This document shows, piece by piece, positions 6,088 to 15,769 of a stretch of DNA of 64,000 nt. The position numbers were made by a program, and so were the translations under genes. The stretch's first letter is position 1. Every line of letters starts with the position of its first letter. The DNA is from Acinetobacter sp. TR3 (GTDB taxonomy: Bacteria; Pseudomonadota; Gammaproteobacteria; Pseudomonadales; Moraxellaceae): the NCBI RefSeq assembly GCF_027105055.1, contig NZ_CP114264.1, positions 1,860,001-1,924,000 on the forward strand, given 5' to 3'. The notes beneath the pieces are model-generated. The model saw only the letters and a list, made by a program, of their open reading frames with translations, ran no database searches and was not told the DNA's origin.

Positions 6088-6164
<77 letters not shown>

Positions 6165-6434
6165 TAAACTTTGATCATATACTCGATATGAAAAATGCGA
6201 CTAGATCTTAGTTAAATTTAACTTAAATTACAAGCAGATGATTTTATCAAATTACTAAAATAATGTTAAAAATCATAAACTGAGCTGATTCTATATGATC
6301 TTTACGGCTTGAGTAAAGATCATATAGCACTATTTTGATCATTAATAAGACATCTAAATTTATTTTGATCTGGTATTTTCGGATATGTATTTTCCTGAAA
6401 AGTCGTATTACACTGCTGCGACTCAAAACCTACG

Positions 6435-6989
6435 ATGATAAACATGAGAAAAATTTTAGGAAAATCTATTTTTAAAGCAACGGGTTGGGAATACAAGGTT
6501 GATCCAACCATTTTAGAAAAGAAACAAGTCATTATTGGATTTGAGCATACCTCAAACCTAGATACCATCCTTTCTCTGGCTTTATTTGAAATTTTAGAAT
6601 TAAAAATACATACACTGATAAAAAAAGAACTATTCAAAGGTCCTCTCAAGCCTATTTTAGAAAAACTTGGTGGTATTCCTGTCGATCGTAAAGCAAATAA
6701 AGATATCGTGACTCAAATGGTTGATCTATTTAATCAAAATGACCATTTTAATCTGGTGATTGCACCCGAAGCCACACGCGCTAAAGATGGTGAAGCACGC
6801 AAACCAATTCGCACTGGTTTTTGGCATATTGCAAAAGCAGCCAATGTACCCATCATCTTGATGTATGCAAATGCCAGAACCAAACAAGGCGGCATTTTAG
6901 GTAAAATTTACCCTACTGATCTGCAACAGGATTTAGAAAAAATCAAAGCACTATATGCCGAATATGATATTGATGTAAAAATTAACTAA
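6435..6989 (+). CDS. PlsC-like lysophospholipid acyltransferase family protein
   Basis: This 184-residue protein carries the acyltransferase motif HTSNLD (H-x4-D, residues 38-43), a downstream GGIPVDR block (motif II), and APEATR in place of the usual EGTR (motif III). The family moves acyl chains from acyl-ACP or acyl-CoA to lysophospholipids at the inner membrane. It is short for a PlsC (usually 240 or more) and has no clear N-terminal membrane helix. It matches the short soluble acyltransferases annotated 1-acyl-sn-glycerol-3-phosphate acyltransferase. The start could be the ATG at 6435 or 6444; neither has a strong ribosome site. It is a stand-alone gene after the tRNA. Confidence 0.8.
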   Translation: MINMRKILGKSIFKATGWEYKVDPTILEKKQVIIGFEHTSNLDTILSLALFEILELKIHTLIKKELFKGPLKPILEKLGGIPVDRKANKDIVTQMVDLFNQNDHFNLVIAPEATRAKDGEARKPIRTGFWHIAKAANVPIILMYANARTKQGGILGKIYPTDLQQDLEKIKALYAEYDIDVKIN

Positions 6990-7131
6990 ATCGTCTGAAC
7001 TATATGATCATTTTTTGATGCTTAATCAAAATTTTAAATTTTGAATATGAGCTATGGCAGTTTTCAAGAAAACTATCGCTATGCTAATATTCACGCACTT
7101 TTTTGAGTTTTAATTTTTTGGAGTTACTTCC

Positions 7132-7881
7132 ATGGCGGGTCATTCTAAATGGGCCAATATTAAGCATCGTAAAGCTAAACAAGATGCAAGTCGCGGTAAA
7201 GTTTTTACCAAATATATCCGTGAAATCGTAACCGCTTCTAGATTGGGCGGCCCAGATGCGGCGAGTAACCCTCGTTTACGTGCTGTTGTTGAAAAAGCAC
7301 TTTCAGTAAATATGACACGTGACACGATTAATCGTGCAATTCAACGTGGTGCTGGCGGTGATGATAACGATGATTTAAAAGAAGTAACCTATGAAGGTTA
7401 TGGTGTGGGTGGTGTTGCGGTTATCGTTGAAACCATGACAGATAACTTAAACCGTACTGTTCCAGATGTTCGCCATTGTTTTTCTAAAACCAATGGTAAC
7501 TTGGGAACCAACGGTTCGGTGGCTTACCTGTTCACAAAACGTGGTGAAATTTCTTTTGAAGATGTCTCTTTAGAAGACAAAATCATGGAAGTCGCTTTAG
7601 AGGCAGGTGCTGATGACATCGAGATCGATGAAGATAGTATCTTAGTCATTACTAGCCCAGAAAGCTTTGGTGATGTTCAAGATGCACTAACCGCAGCAGG
7701 TTTAAAATCTGATAATGCTGAAGTTGTGATGAGCCCATCGACTAAAGCTGAAATCAATGATATTGATCAAGCTAAACAAATCATGAAAATGATTGATATG
7801 CTCGAAGATCTTGATGATGTTCAAAACGTTTATACAAACGTGGAGTTTACTGAAGAAGTTTTAGCTCAACTTGATGCTTAA
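7132..7881 (+). CDS. yebC: YebC/PmpR family regulatory or translation-associated protein
   Basis: The 249-residue protein starts [19 protein letters not shown], the hallmark of the family, and keeps [12 protein letters not shown] and the long acidic C-terminal domain ([22 protein letters not shown]). The length is standard. YebC-type proteins were first described as transcription regulators. More recent family knowledge links them to ribosomes stalling at proline-rich stretches. A GGAG ribosome site and ATG fix the start. The gene stands alone and ends at a strong terminator shared with the convergent Lrp gene. Confidence 0.95.
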   Translation: MAGHSKWANIKHRKAKQDASRGKVFTKYIREIVTASRLGGPDAASNPRLRAVVEKALSVNMTRDTINRAIQRGAGGDDNDDLKEVTYEGYGVGGVAVIVETMTDNLNRTVPDVRHCFSKTNGNLGTNGSVAYLFTKRGEISFEDVSLEDKIMEVALEAGADDIEIDEDSILVITSPESFGDVQDALTAAGLKSDNAEVVMSPSTKAEINDIDQAKQIMKMIDMLEDLDDVQNVYTNVEFTEEVLAQLDA

Positions 7882-7896
7882 TTCATTCAGATCAGT

Positions 7897-7924
7897 AAAA
7901 ATGCATCTTTTTAGATGCATTTTT
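7897..7924. terminator. Bidirectional terminator between yebC and the Lrp-family gene
   Basis: AAAAATGCATCT and AGATGCATTTTT form a perfect 12-bp stem with a TTTT loop. A-tracts and T-tracts on both sides allow it to work in both directions. Confidence 0.9.
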
Positions 7925-8394
7925 TATAGCTTATTTAAAAGTTTATAGCAGTTAAATACATTATATTCTTTAATCACAAAACTTGAATGTAGAGCCACCA
8001 CGCTGTCAATCTTACCAATACGGCGTAGTAAGATTTCACTATAATCATCCATATTTCTCGCAACTAACTCTAAAATAAAATCGGCGCTCTGCCCTGTCAC
8101 TAGAAATGCATTGGTCACCTCTGGAATATCTTCAATTTCTTCTAAAAACTTATCAAAGGTTTCACTGTCATGTTTACTCAAAGAAACCTGCAAAAGAATA
8201 TGCAAACTAAAACCGAGTTTATTAAAATTAATTTCTCGTTTGAGCTGCCCCATTACTTGGGATTCAATCAGGTTTTTAATGCGGCGATGCACCGAACTCA
8301 CTGAGAGATTAATACGCTCTGAAAGCTCATTTAGATTGACATCTTCATGGGTCAAAATTTCAAGAATTTGTTTATCAAAACGATCCAATTCCAT
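7924..8394 (-). CDS. Lrp/AsnC-family transcriptional regulator
   Basis: This is a standard two-domain feast/famine regulator of 156 residues. An N-terminal helix-turn-helix (about 20-45, LNELSERINLSVSSVHRRIKNL) is followed by a RAM/AsnC ligand domain (about 65-150). The family senses amino acids and controls catabolic or transport genes. The target here is not obvious, since the divergent side is a 445-bp AT-rich spacer. It is distinct from the AsnC gene at 28637. Confidence 0.9.
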   Translation of the reverse strand: MELDRFDKQILEILTHEDVNLNELSERINLSVSSVHRRIKNLIESQVMGQLKREINFNKLGFSLHILLQVSLSKHDSETFDKFLEEIEDIPEVTNAFLVTGQSADFILELVARNMDDYSEILLRRIGKIDSVVALHSSFVIKEYNVFNCYKLLNKL

Positions 8395-8792
8395 TCTACA
8401 GTTCTCACTCTGAATTTATGCTTCTATCGGAACTGCTCACTCAGTAATTTTTAAGGGTCAAGGGAAAACATTCGTTTAACTTTTGACGATGCTGCACGGA
8501 TAACGCAAAAACTTTTGGTTTATCTTTGTCTCAAAGCCGAAACAAGACCTTTTGAGCAACTGTTCAACTCATCTCCCAATAGTGAACAACTTGTTTCGAT
8601 CCCCATCACACCCTGAAACATAAGATAGCAAAGCCTTTTTATAATTATTTCCCTCTTTTCAGTTTTTTTAAAGTAAATTTGGCAATAATTTCTAATATTT
8701 TCTGCTTAAAACGAATTTTCTTTTAATTATTAATTTTATTCCCTAATTATTTTTTGATTTATCAACAATTTTTCAATTTTCTTTCTCATAAA
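8395..8792. other. AT-rich intergenic region with a long stem-loop
   Basis: No gene is seen in this spacer. It contains an interrupted inverted repeat: CGAAACAAG (8538-8546) pairs with CTTGTTTCG (8590-8598), and TGTTCA pairs with TGAACA inside it, so the structure spans about 60 nt. It could be a small structured RNA or an operator for the Lrp-family gene. The remaining 190 bp before the GST terminator are very AT-rich. Confidence 0.35.
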
Positions 8793-8823
8793 AAAAGCCC
8801 CGATTTTATTCATCAGGGCTTTT
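8793..8823 (-). terminator. Terminator of the GST gene
   Basis: AAAAGCCC and GGGCTTTT pair, extended by GAT/ATC inside the loop. Seven Ts follow on the minus strand. It lies 17 bp after the stop at 8840. Confidence 0.85.
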
Positions 8824-8839
8824 CGACTCAAAATTTGAT

Positions 8840-9610
8840 TTACAAACCGCGCCAATCAACCCTTGCATTACGTTCAGTCGCATAAATACGTTGCACATAT
8901 TGTCCAATTGGCAAATCTAATAGATAGTCATGATATTCCTTCAATTCACCCGTGAATTGTTCAATATCATCATTTTCCAATTCCCACGGCGTACCTTTAA
9001 TCACGAGTAAAGGCGCAAGAATTGAACAAACTGCTATATCTGCTAAACCAAGACGATCGCCAACCAAATAACGCCCTTGATTATCAATCAGGCGCTGATT
9101 GAGATCGGTAATCAACTCGGTCATTCTCAATTTAGATTTTGCGACTTTCTGAGGATTTAACTTATAGTTTGAAGAAACTAAACTCTTTAAAATTGGTTTA
9201 GAAATTTTTTCAAACTGGCGTAAATAGCCTTGCTCACCCATCATAATTTCAAGTGGATGATCGCCAACAGATAACGCTTGCGCCAATGACCAACGTCGGA
9301 CATGCACACCCAGCTCACCCGATAATTTATCAATTTCTAGAGCTTGCTCGCGTAACTGTTCATCACGTCTCAATAATGCATGTTCAGGATAAGTACTATC
9401 AAGATATAAAGCGATTTGTGTTGAATCAGCAACCCAGCGTTTATCATCTTTCAACATCGGCAATAGATATTGCCCAGATTTGAGATAGGTAAATGCTCGG
9501 TGAAAACCAGGAATTAAATTATGTGCCACATAATCCAATTCCTTATGATCTAACAACCAGCGAGCTTTTTCACAATAATGAGACAAAGGAAATTGGTATA
9601 AAACCCGCAT
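8840..9610 (-). CDS. Glutathione S-transferase family protein
   Basis: The 256-residue protein has an N-terminal thioredoxin-like domain (about 1-80, starting YQFPLSHYCEKARWLLDHK and containing VADSTQIALYLD for glutathione gamma-glutamyl binding) and an all-helical C-terminal domain with the N-capping segment GRYLVGDRLGLADIAV. The CxxA-type active site (YCEKA) is present. Substrate unknown. The gene stands alone on the minus strand with its own terminator. Confidence 0.85.
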   Translation of the reverse strand: MRVLYQFPLSHYCEKARWLLDHKELDYVAHNLIPGFHRAFTYLKSGQYLLPMLKDDKRWVADSTQIALYLDSTYPEHALLRRDEQLREQALEIDKLSGELGVHVRRWSLAQALSVGDHPLEIMMGEQGYLRQFEKISKPILKSLVSSNYKLNPQKVAKSKLRMTELITDLNQRLIDNQGRYLVGDRLGLADIAVCSILAPLLVIKGTPWELENDDIEQFTGELKEYHDYLLDLPIGQYVQRIYATERNARVDWRGL

Positions 9611-9968
9611 AAATTCTCCAAATTTATTTTTCTACTCGATCAAACCTAAGGTTTGCTCTACTTTAGAAGTAAAAGCTAATCAATACAATGTCCTTTTTGC
9701 TCGATCATTTTTAATTTTGGCAAAGTTTCTTTATGAATATTCGTGGTGAGAATATTCGTTTCTTTCATAGAAAAGAGCTTTTCATACTCATTAATAAAGT
9801 TTAAATCTACATAAACTATTGTTTTATATTTGGATTGTATATGAATTTTTTTGTTATTTTTCTCATAAAAAATGCTTAGGAATTATTGTGATATACAAGG
9901 CATAACTACTAGTTTAATGGAAAAGTAAAATTTTTATAAAGTATTTCTTAGCTATTAGAGGTACTCAC
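9611..9968. other. Upstream region of the sulfur-acquisition operon
   Basis: This 358-bp, strongly AT-rich spacer separates the GST gene from the rightward sfnB-like operon and must hold promoters for both. I see no gene and no clear palindrome. A GAGGT ribosome site at about 9959 precedes the first operon gene. Control by a CysB-like regulator would fit the operon, but I cannot point to a site. Confidence 0.4.
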
Positions 9969-11180
9969 ATGTCCAGTAAACCATCAGCCATTAGAACTCA
10001 AGTACAACTGATTTCAAATGATCAGCAGGCGATTAATGCTGCCTATCAAGTTGCTGACTTTGCATTAGAAGATCGAAATAAACGAGACCAAAATCGTATT
10101 TTACCCACCGAACAAATTATTCAGTTCAGTCAAAAAGGCTTAGGCGGTATTCGTATTCCAAAACAATATGGCGGTGCTTTTGTCTCCAATAAGACCTTGG
10201 TCCATGTATTTCGTATTTTAACTAAAGGCGATGCGAATGTGGGACAAATTCCACAAAACCAATTCGGCCTTTTAAATTTTATGAATATCACTGGTTCAGA
10301 TGTACAAAAGCAGTTTATCTACGCTGAAATTCTGGCAGGTAAACGCATTGCCAATGGTGGGCCTGAGAAAAACTCAAGAGACACCAAAGCCATTCAAACC
10401 ACTTTAAGCTTGGAAAATGGTCAATACTTTTTAAATGGAGAAAAGTTTTACTCGACTGGAACCAGCTTTGCAGATTGGTTAGCGATTCGTGCCTTACATC
10501 CAGATGGCTATACGGTATTGGCGATCGTTGATCGACATGCCGCTGGTGTTGAAGTGATTAATGACTGGAATGGCTTTGGTCAACGCACCACAGCCAGTGG
10601 AACAGTAAAACTACACAACGTCATCACCGATCCTGCATTATTTTTTGATGAACGCATTATTGCCGACACTCCAAATGTGCGTGGTGCGTATTCACAACTG
10701 TTGCAAGTCGCGATTGATGTTGGCATTGCCGAAGCAGCTTTTGACGACACCTTATCCAGCATTCGTAAAGCACGTCCCATTATTGATGCAGGTGTAGAAA
10801 AAGCCAGTGAAGAGCACTACACCTTACAAGAAGTTGGCAAACTCAATATCCTGCTCGATGCTGCCATTTTATTACTGGACGATGCTGCCGAATATCTAGA
10901 TGAACTGGATCAAGTCACTGAGGTTTCTGCCGAGCAAGCCGCTCGCGCCTCTATTTTAGTGGCAGAAGCAAAGATCTATGCCAATGATGCTGCGCTGCAT
11001 ATCTCAGAAAAATTACTCGAACTTGGTGGCAGCCGTGCCAGCCTGAGCCAACATAATCTTGATCAACACTGGCGTAATGCCCGTGTACATACCTTACATG
11101 ATCCTGTGCGTTGGAAATTCCATGCCATTGGTGATTATTACCTCAACGGTACATACCCTGCCCGCCATGCTTGGATTTAA
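9969..11180 (+). CDS. SfnB-family sulfur-acquisition flavin oxidoreductase (first copy)
   Basis: The 403-residue protein has the acyl-CoA dehydrogenase/DszC fold: a helical N-terminal domain, a middle beta domain (about 125-240, containing GEKFYSTGTSFADW and NDWNGFGQRTTASGTV) and a helical C-terminal domain ending HTLHDPVRWKFHAIGDYYLNG. That C-terminal HxLHDP region is typical of the SfnB/DszC group, which uses reduced flavin on organosulfur substrates. It begins a tightly packed operon (13-bp gap to the second copy). The related Pseudomonas SfnB acts in dimethyl sulfone use, which is family knowledge. The exact substrate is not shown. Confidence 0.85.
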   Translation: MSSKPSAIRTQVQLISNDQQAINAAYQVADFALEDRNKRDQNRILPTEQIIQFSQKGLGGIRIPKQYGGAFVSNKTLVHVFRILTKGDANVGQIPQNQFGLLNFMNITGSDVQKQFIYAEILAGKRIANGGPEKNSRDTKAIQTTLSLENGQYFLNGEKFYSTGTSFADWLAIRALHPDGYTVLAIVDRHAAGVEVINDWNGFGQRTTASGTVKLHNVITDPALFFDERIIADTPNVRGAYSQLLQVAIDVGIAEAAFDDTLSSIRKARPIIDAGVEKASEEHYTLQEVGKLNILLDAAILLLDDAAEYLDELDQVTEVSAEQAARASILVAEAKIYANDAALHISEKLLELGGSRASLSQHNLDQHWRNARVHTLHDPVRWKFHAIGDYYLNGTYPARHAWI

Positions 11181-11193
11181 GGAGTAAATCGTC

Positions 11194-12417
11194 ATGACTT
11201 CATATCAAGAATTACAAGGTTTTGCCAAAACCAATTTTAAAGCAGCCCATATTATCCAAAGTGATGTTGAAGCCCTAGAAATTGCAACTCAACTCAGTCA
11301 ACAGTTTAAACAAGCGGCGGTTGAACGTGATGCCAATCGAAACTTGCCGTTTACCGAAATCGAAGCCTATAGCCAGTCAGGTTTATGGGCGATTACCGTA
11401 CCTAAGCAATATGGTGGTGCAGAAGTTTCCAGCCTCACCGTCGCTAAAGTGATTGCGCTGTTTAGTGGTGCGGATGGTTCAATCGGTCAGATTCCACAAA
11501 ACCATTTTTATGCATTGGAAGTATTGCGCAATACTGGTACGGAAGCACAAAAGAAACGCCTCTATCAAGAAGTGTTACAAGGTGCACGCTTTGGTAATGC
11601 GCTGGCGGAATTTAAAACCCGCACTTCTGCACATAAACAAAGCACCTTAATCCCAAGCGAAAACGGTTATCTGATTCAAGGAGAAAAGTTTTACTGCACG
11701 GGTAGCCTATTCGCCCATCGTATTCCAACCCTGGTGGTTGATGAAACAGGTAATGAATTTTTGGCTTTTGTACAAAGAGACAGCCAAGGTTTAGAACTGA
11801 TTGATGACTGGTCTGGCTTTGGGCAACGGACTACAGGCAGCGGTACAGTCAAATTTAATCAGGTCTTTGTTGCCAAAGAGGATGTGATTCCTTTTGATAC
11901 CGCCTTTAAGCAACTGTCTTTGGTTGGCCCCTTTGCTCAAATCATGCATGCCGCCATTGAAGTCGGGATTGCTCGTGCTGCTTTTGAAGAAACAATGCAG
12001 CGTGTGCGTGTCGCCCGCCCTTGGATTGATGCCAATATTGATTCCGCCACTCAAGACCCCTTAACCCTATCTGAGCTGGGTCGTGTGGCAACCGATGTCA
12101 AAGCCAGTGAACTTTTACTTAAACAGGCCGCCAAGTCTGTAGATGCCGCCAAACAGAATCTCAACGCTGAAAGCTTAGCCAAGGCTTCAATTGATGTGGC
12201 AAAAGTACGTGCGCATAGTACTGAAACTGCATTAAAGGCATCATCGAAATTGATTGAGTTGGCGGGTAGTCGTGGCAGTCAACGTGCTGATGGTCTTGAT
12301 CGTCATTGGCGTAATGCACGTGTACATACCTTGCATGATGCTGCACGCTGGAAATATTACTTTATCGGTAATTATGTGTTGAATGGCATTCTGCCTCCAC
12401 GTCGGGGGACTTTGTAA
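11194..12417 (+). CDS. SfnB-family sulfur-acquisition flavin oxidoreductase (second copy)
   Basis: This 407-residue paralogue of the upstream gene shares its architecture and blocks (PKQYGGAEVS, GQIPQNH, DDWSGFGQRTTGSGTVKF, RNARVHTLHD). The two copies are clearly diverged, so they probably handle different substrates or form a mixed complex rather than being a recent duplication. A GGAG ribosome site precedes the ATG. Its stop overlaps the start of the monooxygenase gene (TAATG), indicating translational coupling. Confidence 0.85.
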   Translation: MTSYQELQGFAKTNFKAAHIIQSDVEALEIATQLSQQFKQAAVERDANRNLPFTEIEAYSQSGLWAITVPKQYGGAEVSSLTVAKVIALFSGADGSIGQIPQNHFYALEVLRNTGTEAQKKRLYQEVLQGARFGNALAEFKTRTSAHKQSTLIPSENGYLIQGEKFYCTGSLFAHRIPTLVVDETGNEFLAFVQRDSQGLELIDDWSGFGQRTTGSGTVKFNQVFVAKEDVIPFDTAFKQLSLVGPFAQIMHAAIEVGIARAAFEETMQRVRVARPWIDANIDSATQDPLTLSELGRVATDVKASELLLKQAAKSVDAAKQNLNAESLAKASIDVAKVRAHSTETALKASSKLIELAGSRGSQRADGLDRHWRNARVHTLHDAARWKYYFIGNYVLNGILPPRRGTL

Positions 12418-13829
12418 TGAGTCAAACGATTGCTAAAAAAATCTTGTTAAATGCCTTTGATATGAACTGTGTCGGTCATATCAATCATGGTTTATGGACA
12501 CATCCCCGTGATCAATCACATCGCTTTAATGAATTGAGCTATTGGACTGAACTGGCACAAACCTTGGAACAAGGTTTGTTTGATGGTTTATTCCTTGCAG
12601 ATATTACAGGTGTTTATGATGTCTATCAAAATGGCATCGATCTCACCCTGAAAGAGTCGATTCAGTTACCAAGTCATGATCCCTCTACCCTAATTTCGGC
12701 GATGGCTTTGGTCACGCAGAATTTAAGCTTTGGTGTTACCGTTAATTTGAGCTATGAACAGCCCTACCAATTTGCACGGCGTTTTGCCAGTCTGGATCAT
12801 TTAACCCAAGGTCGTTTGGGCTGGAATATTGTCACAGGTTATCTGGACAGTGCCGAACGCTTAATTGGGCAAAAAGGTTTAAAAGATCATGATGCCCGTT
12901 ATGATCAGGCCGAAGAATTTCTACAGCTTTGCTATAAATATTGGGAAGGCTCTTGGGAAAATGATGCCTTAAAAAAAGATAAACAACAGCGCGTTTTTAC
13001 TGACCCCAATAAAGTCCACTCCATCAATCATCAAGGGCAATATTACCAAAGCCAAGGTGTGTTTCAGGTTGCGCCTTCGATTCAACGTACACCAACTCTA
13101 TTCCAAGCAGGTGCATCACCGAAAGGTCTACAGTTTGCTACGCGTCATGCAGAATGTATTTTTATTGGTGGTGATCAGCCTGAAAAAATTCGTCAGCAAG
13201 TTAATAAGATACGACTACAAGCACAGCAACAAGGTCGTGATGAAGATGCGATTAAAATCTTTGTTGGCATTACCGTCGTTGTGGCTGAAACACATGAACT
13301 TGCCCAGCAAAAACTGGCTGAATATCGCCAATATGCCAGTCCTGAAGCAGGTTTAGCACATTACGCCAGTTCAGTCGGCATTGATCTTGCCACGTTTGCA
13401 GATGATGAAGCGATCCCTTATCAAAAGAGCAATAGCATTGCTTCCGTCAATGAGAAGTTTAAAGAACAGCGCATCAGCAAGAATGACTTAAAAGCCCAAC
13501 ATATTCTGGGTGGACGTTATCCACTCATTGTTGGCAGTGGTGCTGAGGTTGCTGAATACCTGATTGAACTACTCGATCAAACTGGCATTGATGGTTTCAA
13601 CCTGACTCGCACGGTTGCCCCTGAATCACACCATGATTTCATTCGACTGGTGATCCCTGAGTTACAGCAACGTGGACGTTATAAAACTGAATATGCAACG
13701 GGCTCACTGCGGAACAAACTGTTTGCTCAAGGCGATCATTTAACTGCAAGCCATCCTGCTGATCAGTTCCGATGTAGACCACATAACAACGCAGATGACC
13801 TAAAAATAATTGAAGAAATTAGTGCTTAA
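12417..13829 (+). CDS. NtaA/DmoA-type FMN-dependent monooxygenase
   Basis: The 470-residue protein is a bacterial luciferase-like TIM-barrel monooxygenase of the NtaA/SnaA/DmoA group. The blocks are LNAFDMNCVGHINHGLWTHP at the start, FLADITGVYDVY, QLPSHDPSTLISAMALVT, GRLGWNIVTGYLDSAERL and TPTLFQAGASPKGLQFA. Members oxidise compounds such as dimethyl sulfide, nitrilotriacetate or EDTA with FMNH2 from a partner reductase. No reductase is encoded nearby. Its position between SfnB-like genes and an ABC transporter points to release of sulfur from an organosulfur compound. Confidence 0.9.
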   Translation: MSQTIAKKILLNAFDMNCVGHINHGLWTHPRDQSHRFNELSYWTELAQTLEQGLFDGLFLADITGVYDVYQNGIDLTLKESIQLPSHDPSTLISAMALVTQNLSFGVTVNLSYEQPYQFARRFASLDHLTQGRLGWNIVTGYLDSAERLIGQKGLKDHDARYDQAEEFLQLCYKYWEGSWENDALKKDKQQRVFTDPNKVHSINHQGQYYQSQGVFQVAPSIQRTPTLFQAGASPKGLQFATRHAECIFIGGDQPEKIRQQVNKIRLQAQQQGRDEDAIKIFVGITVVVAETHELAQQKLAEYRQYASPEAGLAHYASSVGIDLATFADDEAIPYQKSNSIASVNEKFKEQRISKNDLKAQHILGGRYPLIVGSGAEVAEYLIELLDQTGIDGFNLTRTVAPESHHDFIRLVIPELQQRGRYKTEYATGSLRNKLFAQGDHLTASHPADQFRCRPHNNADDLKIIEEISA

Positions 13830-13856
13830 CATTTAAGAAAAGAATTGGAGAAATAT

Positions 13857-14687
13857 ATGGCTCAAACAGCCTCTAAAAAATGGTTGGGTATTGGCCTTGT
13901 CGTTGTTGTCGCAATTATTGCCTTATTGATTTGGAATAAACAAAGACAGAACCATAGCAGTGAACTGGTGATTGGGATCAGTCCTTCTTTTGCCCATCCA
14001 TTGCAAGTTGCAGTGGATGAAGCCAAACAGCAAGGTTTGAATGTCAAATTGGTCGAGTTTTCCGATTGGAATACGCCTAACATCACTTTGAATCATGGTG
14101 ATATCGATGCGAACTTTTTCCAGCATCAGCCCTTTTTAGATAATGCCATTAAAGAAACTGGCTTTAAATTAAAATCCTTTGCTGCAGGTGCAGCTTCACA
14201 TGTTGGACTGTATTCAAAAAAATATAAAAGTTTTGATGAACTCCCGAATGGTGCAACGGTGGCTATTCCAAATGACCCCGTTAATCAAGGGCGTGCTTTA
14301 TTACTATTACAACAAGCCAAGTTGATTGAATTGAAAGACAGTAATAATCACCTTTCAGCACTGAAAGACATCACCGCAAATCCGAAGAACCTGAAATTTA
14401 CCGAAGTTGAAGGCCCACAAACTGCACGTGCCATTGATGATGTTGATCTCGCTTTTGGCTATCCACATTACTTACGTTTAGCTAAGACGGCTGATCCTGA
14501 AAGTGCCTTATTGTTTGATGACAATACCAACAAGCGTTATGCGATTTTATTTGTGGTTCGTGATGATTATCAGGACAAAGACAACAAGCTACAGAAATTT
14601 GTCGAGATTTATCAAAACTCAGCAAAAGTTAAAGCAGCCTTGGATAGCGATTTCGGTCCAACGTTGTGGTTCCCAGGTTGGAAATAA
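13857..14687 (+). CDS. MetQ/NlpA-family substrate-binding protein, membrane-anchored
   Basis: The start is the ATG at 13857 after a GGAG ribosome site, giving 276 residues. The protein has the NlpA fold (VIGISPSFAHPLQVAVDEAKQ, LNHGDIDANFFQHQPFLDN, VAIPNDPVNQGRALLLLQ, EGPQTARAIDDVDLAFG), as in methionine-binding MetQ. Unlike E. coli MetQ it has no lipobox cysteine. The N-terminus is a single hydrophobic helix (residues about 10-26, GIGLVVVVAIIALLIW) that would anchor it. It is followed by metN- and metI-like genes. The ligand may be methionine or an organosulfur compound, given the operon. Confidence 0.85.
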   Translation: MAQTASKKWLGIGLVVVVAIIALLIWNKQRQNHSSELVIGISPSFAHPLQVAVDEAKQQGLNVKLVEFSDWNTPNITLNHGDIDANFFQHQPFLDNAIKETGFKLKSFAAGAASHVGLYSKKYKSFDELPNGATVAIPNDPVNQGRALLLLQQAKLIELKDSNNHLSALKDITANPKNLKFTEVEGPQTARAIDDVDLAFGYPHYLRLAKTADPESALLFDDNTNKRYAILFVVRDDYQDKDNKLQKFVEIYQNSAKVKAALDSDFGPTLWFPGWK

Positions 14688-14698
14688 GGAGAACAATC

Positions 14699-15769
14699 AT
14701 GGTGAGTTTTGGTTCACAGGTCGATTTTTCAGTCCCGCATCTGAAAATACGCGGTTTAAATAAGTTTTATGATGTACAGGGCCAACGCTTACATGCTTTA
14801 AAAGACATTAATATTGATATTCCCAAAGCACAGATTGTTGGGATTATCGGGAAAAGTGGCGCTGGTAAATCATCCCTACTCCGCACCTTAAATGGCTTAG
14901 AGTCGATTGATACTGGCAGCATCCTGATTCATCAACAAAATATTGCTGAACTCAACCATGCCGAATTGATCAAGACCCGGCAGAAAATTGGCATGATTTT
15001 TCAGCATTTTAATTTGATGTCTGCCAAAACGGTGTGGGAAAACGTGGCTTTACCACTCCGTGTTGCGGGTTATGACAAGGCTGAGATTGAACAACGGGTC
15101 GGTGATGTACTGACATTGGTTGGCTTAGAAGCAAAGCGAAATGATTACCCTGCTCAACTCTCAGGTGGACAGAAACAACGTGTTGGGATCGCACGGGCCT
15201 TGGTTTCTCAACCCGAGATCCTGCTCTGTGATGAAGCCACCTCAGCACTGGACCCTGAAAGTACCGCCAATATTCTATCCTTATTAAAACAGATTAACCG
15301 AGACCTCGGTTTAACCATCGTCTTGATCACCCATGAAATGCAGGTCATTCAGGAGATTTGCGATCAGGTGATTGTAATTGATCAGGGTGAAATTGTTGAA
15401 GCTGGGCAAGTCTGGTCGGTATTTTCCAATCCGCAACAACAGATCACGCAGGAATTACTCAACTTTGAACAGGTAAATTTACCCTTTAAGCTGAGCCCAA
15501 CTATTCTGCCTCAAAGCACACATCAGATTTTAAAATTGAAATATGTCAGTGAATCGAAATCGGTGCCTGATTTATATGAACTATTGGATGGTTTTAATAG
15601 CCCCGTTCAGGTCTATCATAGTCAGATAGATAACATTCAGCAGCGTAGCATCGGCTCACTGATCATCGGGATTCGCAATCTCGACTTTGATCTGAACAGG
15701 GCCCAATTTGCAAAACATCCTGCAATAACACAACTTGAGGTGATCGGTTATGTACAATCAACTCATTGA
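14699..15769 (+). CDS. metN: MetN-type ABC transporter ATP-binding protein
   Basis: The ATG at 14699 follows AGGAG, giving 356 residues. It has Walker A GKSGAGKS (residues 51-58), the signature LSGGQKQR, Walker B ILLCDEATSALDP and the switch His in LITHEMQ. After the ATPase domain comes a C-terminal NIL (ACT-like) domain of about 80 residues, typical of MetN, which binds methionine and mediates trans-inhibition. It overlaps the permease gene by 20 bp. It is probably the ATPase of a MetNI-type importer for methionine or a related sulfur compound. Confidence 0.9.
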   Translation: MVSFGSQVDFSVPHLKIRGLNKFYDVQGQRLHALKDINIDIPKAQIVGIIGKSGAGKSSLLRTLNGLESIDTGSILIHQQNIAELNHAELIKTRQKIGMIFQHFNLMSAKTVWENVALPLRVAGYDKAEIEQRVGDVLTLVGLEAKRNDYPAQLSGGQKQRVGIARALVSQPEILLCDEATSALDPESTANILSLLKQINRDLGLTIVLITHEMQVIQEICDQVIVIDQGEIVEAGQVWSVFSNPQQQITQELLNFEQVNLPFKLSPTILPQSTHQILKLKYVSESKSVPDLYELLDGFNSPVQVYHSQIDNIQQRSIGSLIIGIRNLDFDLNRAQFAKHPAITQLEVIGYVQSTH

